From Microcystis aeruginosa W13-11 (GTDB taxonomy: Bacteria; Cyanobacteriota; Cyanobacteriia; Cyanobacteriales; Microcystaceae): a stretch of 25,810 bases of DNA. Positions 22,950 to 25,810 of the stretch are shown here, in pieces. The notes under the pieces are model-generated. The model saw nothing but the letters and a program-made list of their open reading frames with translations. It did not search any database and had not been told where the DNA came from. The stretch covers positions 1 through 25,810 of the forward strand of contig JAADBR010000046.1 in NCBI GenBank assembly GCA_009995705.1. Direction: 5' to 3'. Position 1 is the stretch's first letter; each line of letters opens with the position of its first letter. The position numbers and the translations under genes are program-made.

Positions 22950-25520
22950 TTAAGCTCCTAAAATCAAGCGCTGACGATGAAAATTGAGCAGCGAAATTTC
23001 TTGGCCAGAAATCCTTTCTAACATCTCGACGATATGATCGGGCTGTAGTAAAGTACCATCATTGCGACAACTGCCCACATAGCATAAAACGGCTTCCTTG
23101 TCAACAGTTTTTAACTCTAATTCATATAATTGTTCTCGCAGATTAATCGTGACTTTTTTGCCGGATTTGGTGGTTTTTTCCCGTTCCATCACCGTTGCTT
23201 GCTTAATTGCCTCGATCCAATTTTGCCACTGTTGGCAGTCAATTCCCTCACTATTAAAAGTGAGCAAATACTCGGCTTTTTCCAACAAACGGGTGGCAGC
23301 TGGAGCATTTAAGGGAATTTCTTCCACCTGATAAACCGGTAAATCTGCGGGTAATTGCGCTCTTAACTGCTGTTTAAACGTCTCTAAATCCATCACTTTT
23401 GTCAATTCAAAATCGACAATCTCACCGCTACTGGTTGCTCCCAAGGATAAAGCATTTGCGATCGAAATGCGCGGACCGGGGTGAAATCCACCGGTAAAGG
23501 AAATGGGAATAGCAGCCCGACGGACGACGCGATCAAATAAACGCACGAGATCCAAGTGGCTAACTAGGGATATTTCGCCAATTTTGCCAAACCAAACCCG
23601 AATTCTTTGGGCGCGTTCTTGATTGGGTTGAAAATGTCCGGCAAAAGCGGGAATTGCAGGCGCTTCAATGACGATATTATGGCCAAAATCGACGCTACAA
23701 ACGCCACAATGGGAACAACCCTCAAAAGAACAATCGGGAACCGTTGCCGCGTCTAGAGCGCGTTTTAAGTCCTCCTCTAGCCATTTTTTATCGATACCGG
23801 TATCCAGATGATCCCAGGACAAAGGACACTCTAAAATATTTTTGTCTGTACCGGCAAAAACATTCCATTCTCCCTGTTCTACCTGACGATATTTCCAAGT
23901 TAAACCGGATTCTTCGATCGCCTGTGACCATGCTTGATAGGCTTTTTCTGTATTATCCCACCAAGCATCCATCCCGGCTCCCAATTGCCAAGCGCGCAGC
24001 ACCACTTTCCCTAAACTTCTGTCACCGCGACCGATAAAATCTTCCATGGCCGAGATGCGGACATCGGTATAATTGACTTTTACGCCTCTCATACCTTGGA
24101 ATTCCTGTCTTAATAACTCCTGTTTGCGGATAAATTCGGCCGTGGAGACGGAATGCCACTGGAAGGGGGTATGGGGTTTAGGGGTAAAATTCGAGATAGT
24201 TAGGGTAAAATCGAGGGGTTTCCGCTTCGGCAAACGACATTCCCGACGCAACCAGCGCACCGTTTCCGCGATACCGATGACATCCACATCGGTTTCCCCT
24301 GGCAAACCGATCATAAAATAGAGTTTGACCTTATCCCAACCCTGTTCGACGGCAGTTTTTATCCCTCTGAGTAGTTCTTCGTTGGTTAACCCTTTGTTAA
24401 TCACATCGCGCATTCGTTGGGTTCCCGCTTCTGGTGCAAAGGTTAAACCTGATTGACGATTGCCCCCAATTATGTTAGCAATATTTTCGTCAAAGCGATC
24501 GACTCTTTGACTGGGTAACGATAGAGATATGTTCTCATTCTGGAGACGGTTTTTAATCTCCATACCTACGGCAGGTAGAGCTAGATAATCGGAGCAACTG
24601 AGAGATAATAAGGAAAATTCGTTATATCCCGTCGCTCGCATTCCTTTTTCAATCGATTCGATGATTGCTTCCGGTTGCACATCCCGCGCAGGACGGGTTA
24701 ACATCCCCGGTTGACAAAAACGACATCCCCGAGTGCAACCGCGACGAATTTCCACCACCAGGCGATCGTGAACCGTTTCCACGAAGGGAACTAAACCGAT
24801 AGAATAGGCTGGGATAGGAGTAGCTACCCGGCGTAAAATTCTTGGCGGTACATCGTCACGATTGGGGATAACTGCACCGATTGGGGTGACATCGTAGAAA
24901 CGGGGGACATATACCCCCGGAATTTGGGCTAAATCTAGTAATAGTTCTTCTTTGCTTAGATTAGCTAGTTTGCCTTCTTCTAAAATTAAACCGATTTCTG
25001 GCAATAATTCTTCGCCATCACCGAGGGCGATAAAATCAAAAAAGTCGGCGTAGGGTTCGGGGTTAGAGGTGGCAGTTTGTCCCCCGGCAAAAATTAGCGG
25101 ATAGTTACCCGCATCTCTTTCTCTCCAAGTCAAAGGAATTGCCCCTAAGTCGAGCATTTCTAAAATATTGGTGGCCCCTAGCTCGTAACTAAGACTAAAA
25201 CCGAGAATATCAAAATCGGTGAGGCAACAACGGGATTCTAGGGCAAATAGGGGGGTTTTTGTCCGTTTGAGTTTTTGGGCTAAATCCGGTGCGGGTAAAT
25301 AGGTGCGATCGCAGAGTTGGCGAGGTTGTGCATTGAGGATATTGTAGAGGATAATATGGCCGAGGTTAGATGCCCCCACTTCGTACACTTCTGGATAGGT
25401 TAACACCCAACGCACCACCGCACTTGCCCATTCTTTATGTTTAGCACCTAACTCGTTGCCCAAATAACGCGCTGGTCGAACAATGTCGGGGGTAAGCAGT
25501 TGGTCTAAAGCAATAGTCAC
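22950..25520 (-). CDS. B12-binding-type radical SAM protein fused to a DUF2344 domain
   Basis: The 856-residue protein has three parts. Residues about 30-215 resemble the Rossmann-like B12-binding-type domain of TIGR03960 proteins (YPEVYEVGASNLGHIILYNI; ADFFDFIALGDGEELL). Residues about 250-520 are the radical SAM barrel with the [4Fe-4S] motif RRGCTRGCRFCQPG (Cys262, 266, 269), FAPEAGTQRMRDVINKG, and YFMIGLPGETD. A Cys cluster CSFEGCSHCGVC follows at about 590-605 and may bind another cluster. From about 636 comes DUF2344 (RIRVWFGKIGEISLVSHLDL ... SFTGGFHPGPRISIANALSL). Reductive cleavage of S-adenosylmethionine is expected; the substrate is not established. In many bacteria the two halves are separate adjacent genes. 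It stands alone here on the minus strand. Confidence 0.9.
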   Translation of the reverse strand: MTIALDQLLTPDIVRPARYLGNELGAKHKEWASAVVRWVLTYPEVYEVGASNLGHIILYNILNAQPRQLCDRTYLPAPDLAQKLKRTKTPLFALESRCCLTDFDILGFSLSYELGATNILEMLDLGAIPLTWRERDAGNYPLIFAGGQTATSNPEPYADFFDFIALGDGEELLPEIGLILEEGKLANLSKEELLLDLAQIPGVYVPRFYDVTPIGAVIPNRDDVPPRILRRVATPIPAYSIGLVPFVETVHDRLVVEIRRGCTRGCRFCQPGMLTRPARDVQPEAIIESIEKGMRATGYNEFSLLSLSCSDYLALPAVGMEIKNRLQNENISLSLPSQRVDRFDENIANIIGGNRQSGLTFAPEAGTQRMRDVINKGLTNEELLRGIKTAVEQGWDKVKLYFMIGLPGETDVDVIGIAETVRWLRRECRLPKRKPLDFTLTISNFTPKPHTPFQWHSVSTAEFIRKQELLRQEFQGMRGVKVNYTDVRISAMEDFIGRGDRSLGKVVLRAWQLGAGMDAWWDNTEKAYQAWSQAIEESGLTWKYRQVEQGEWNVFAGTDKNILECPLSWDHLDTGIDKKWLEEDLKRALDAATVPDCSFEGCSHCGVCSVDFGHNIVIEAPAIPAFAGHFQPNQERAQRIRVWFGKIGEISLVSHLDLVRLFDRVVRRAAIPISFTGGFHPGPRISIANALSLGATSSGEIVDFELTKVMDLETFKQQLRAQLPADLPVYQVEEIPLNAPAATRLLEKAEYLLTFNSEGIDCQQWQNWIEAIKQATVMEREKTTKSGKKVTINLREQLYELELKTVDKEAVLCYVGSCRNDGTLLQPDHIVEMLERISGQEISLLNFHRQRLILGA

Positions 25521-25582
25521 GGCAATCTACCTCAGATATCGTCAGCAATGGGTGCTTTTCTACTATAGCAGCCAGAATCGAG

Positions 25583-25638
25583 TCAGCTATCAGTTATCAG
25601 TTTTCAGTTCACTGATTACTGTTTACTGTTCACTGAAA
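25583..25638. repeat. Degenerate heptamer repeat block F upstream of the radical SAM gene
   Basis: CAGCTATCAGTTATCAGTTT opens a run of heptamer variants ending CACTGAAAA, followed by a C-rich tail ACACCCCACTTCCCCA, the same composite layout as blocks B and D. It lies about 60 bases before the minus-strand radical SAM start; a TATAGT on the minus strand near 25563-25568 could be the gene's -10. Confidence 0.65.
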
Positions 25639-25697
25639 ATACACCCCACTTCCCCATCTCCCTAAAATTCCAGAGGTTAAAGGATAATTAAGCGACG

Positions 25698-25810
25698 TTG
25701 ACATCCTCACCGCCGTAAACGGACGGTGATTCCCAAACCTCACGATTTAGGTTTCTGCTTCTTTCCCTTGCGGGGTTCCGCACCTGCCTTAACAGATTTA
25801 CTCTGTTCTG
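25698..25810 (-). ncRNA. Probable omega-RNA scaffold at the right end of an IS200/IS605-type element
   Basis: On the minus strand, overlapping the end of the TnpB-like frame, three hairpins follow each other: GCGG/CCGC (25781-25770), AAACCT/AGGTTT (25754-25735), and CACCG/CGGTG extended by a G-U and a C-G pair (25728-25708). After these the sequence reads GAGGATGTCAAC and enters flanking DNA. The GGTGAGGATGTC end with its hairpin is a typical right end of cyanobacterial TnpB elements, where the overlapping transcript acts as the TnpB guide scaffold. The exact boundary (about 25698) is estimated. The guide would be copied from the flank just below 25698. Confidence 0.5.
25740..25810 (-). CDS. 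tnpB: C-terminal tail of a TnpB-like protein (partial, enters from the right edge)
   Basis: The minus-strand frame from 25808 reads EQSKSVKAGAEPRKGKKQKP, then KS and TGA at 25742-25740. A basic tail with '(S/I)VKAG' just before a conserved element end is usual for TnpB of IS200/IS605 elements, an RNA-guided nuclease related to Cas12. Only 22 codons are inside the window, so catalytic residues cannot be checked; the call depends on position relative to the hairpin-rich end. Confidence 0.5.
   Translation of the reverse strand, partial: EQSKSVKAGAEPRKGKKQKPKS

Noticed and set aside
1..25810. tRNA or rRNA genes
   Set aside because: I scanned for T-loop (GGTTCGAATCC-like) and acceptor-stem patterns and conserved rRNA words on both strands and saw none; a covariance search would be decisive.

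Overview
The window looks like a chromosomal piece of a unicellular cyanobacterium, most likely Microcystis aeruginosa or a close relative. The evidence is about 11 copies of the cyanobacterial HIP1 octamer GCGATCGC (under one expected by chance), the PilB/PilT/PilC pilus set, a J-domain/pentapeptide protein, a long-insert YidC, abundant small palindromic elements, and degenerate heptamer repeats between genes. The genus is inferred from general resemblance; no search was run.

Layout. 1-408 (minus) is the start of an NdhD/MrpD-type proton-channel subunit running off the left edge. 409-2087 is a decayed accessory patch: a 28-codon ORF, an intact DUF2281-type antitoxin, its PIN (VapC-like) toxin interrupted by one amber codon, and a truncated DUF2283 gene ending in a 57-bp inverted-repeat element. 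2088-3457 (plus) carries a 38-codon ORF coupled by a TAATG overlap to a J-domain/pentapeptide-repeat gene, then an exported HExxH protein. 3475-5674 (minus) has an orphan ParA-type ATPase and gatB. 6158-7687 (plus) is an unusual pyruvate kinase-like enzyme with a helical N-terminal extension and no C-terminal domain. 7903-11514 holds small unknown genes and a GT-C glycosyltransferase.

11621-14259 (minus) is the conserved ribosome/membrane-biogenesis cluster rpmH - rnpA - bacterial PH protein - yidC - jag-like KH/R3H gene, with tight overlaps. It couples L34 and RNase P protein to membrane insertase and an RNA-binding partner. 14350-17045 (plus) has a GH133-like glycogen debranching enzyme and a HAD phosphatase. 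grpE (minus) diverges from pilB-pilT-pilC (plus, 18086-22729), which encode the type IV pilus extension motor, retraction motor and inner-membrane platform, with a miniature element between pilT and pilC. 22950-25520 (minus) is a large radical SAM protein fused to a DUF2344 domain.

The right edge (about 25698-25810) is the right end of an IS200/IS605-type element: the last 22 codons of a TnpB-like gene, followed by and overlapping stacked hairpins that resemble an omega-RNA scaffold. Several miniature inverted-repeat elements (1703-1759, 10980-11084, 21350-21438, possibly 22761-22861) and six heptamer-repeat blocks sit between genes. I see no tRNA, rRNA or CRISPR array. The core is ordinary cyanobacterial housekeeping; the unusual material is the left accessory patch, the J-domain locus, the pyruvate kinase variant, the repeats and the TnpB end.
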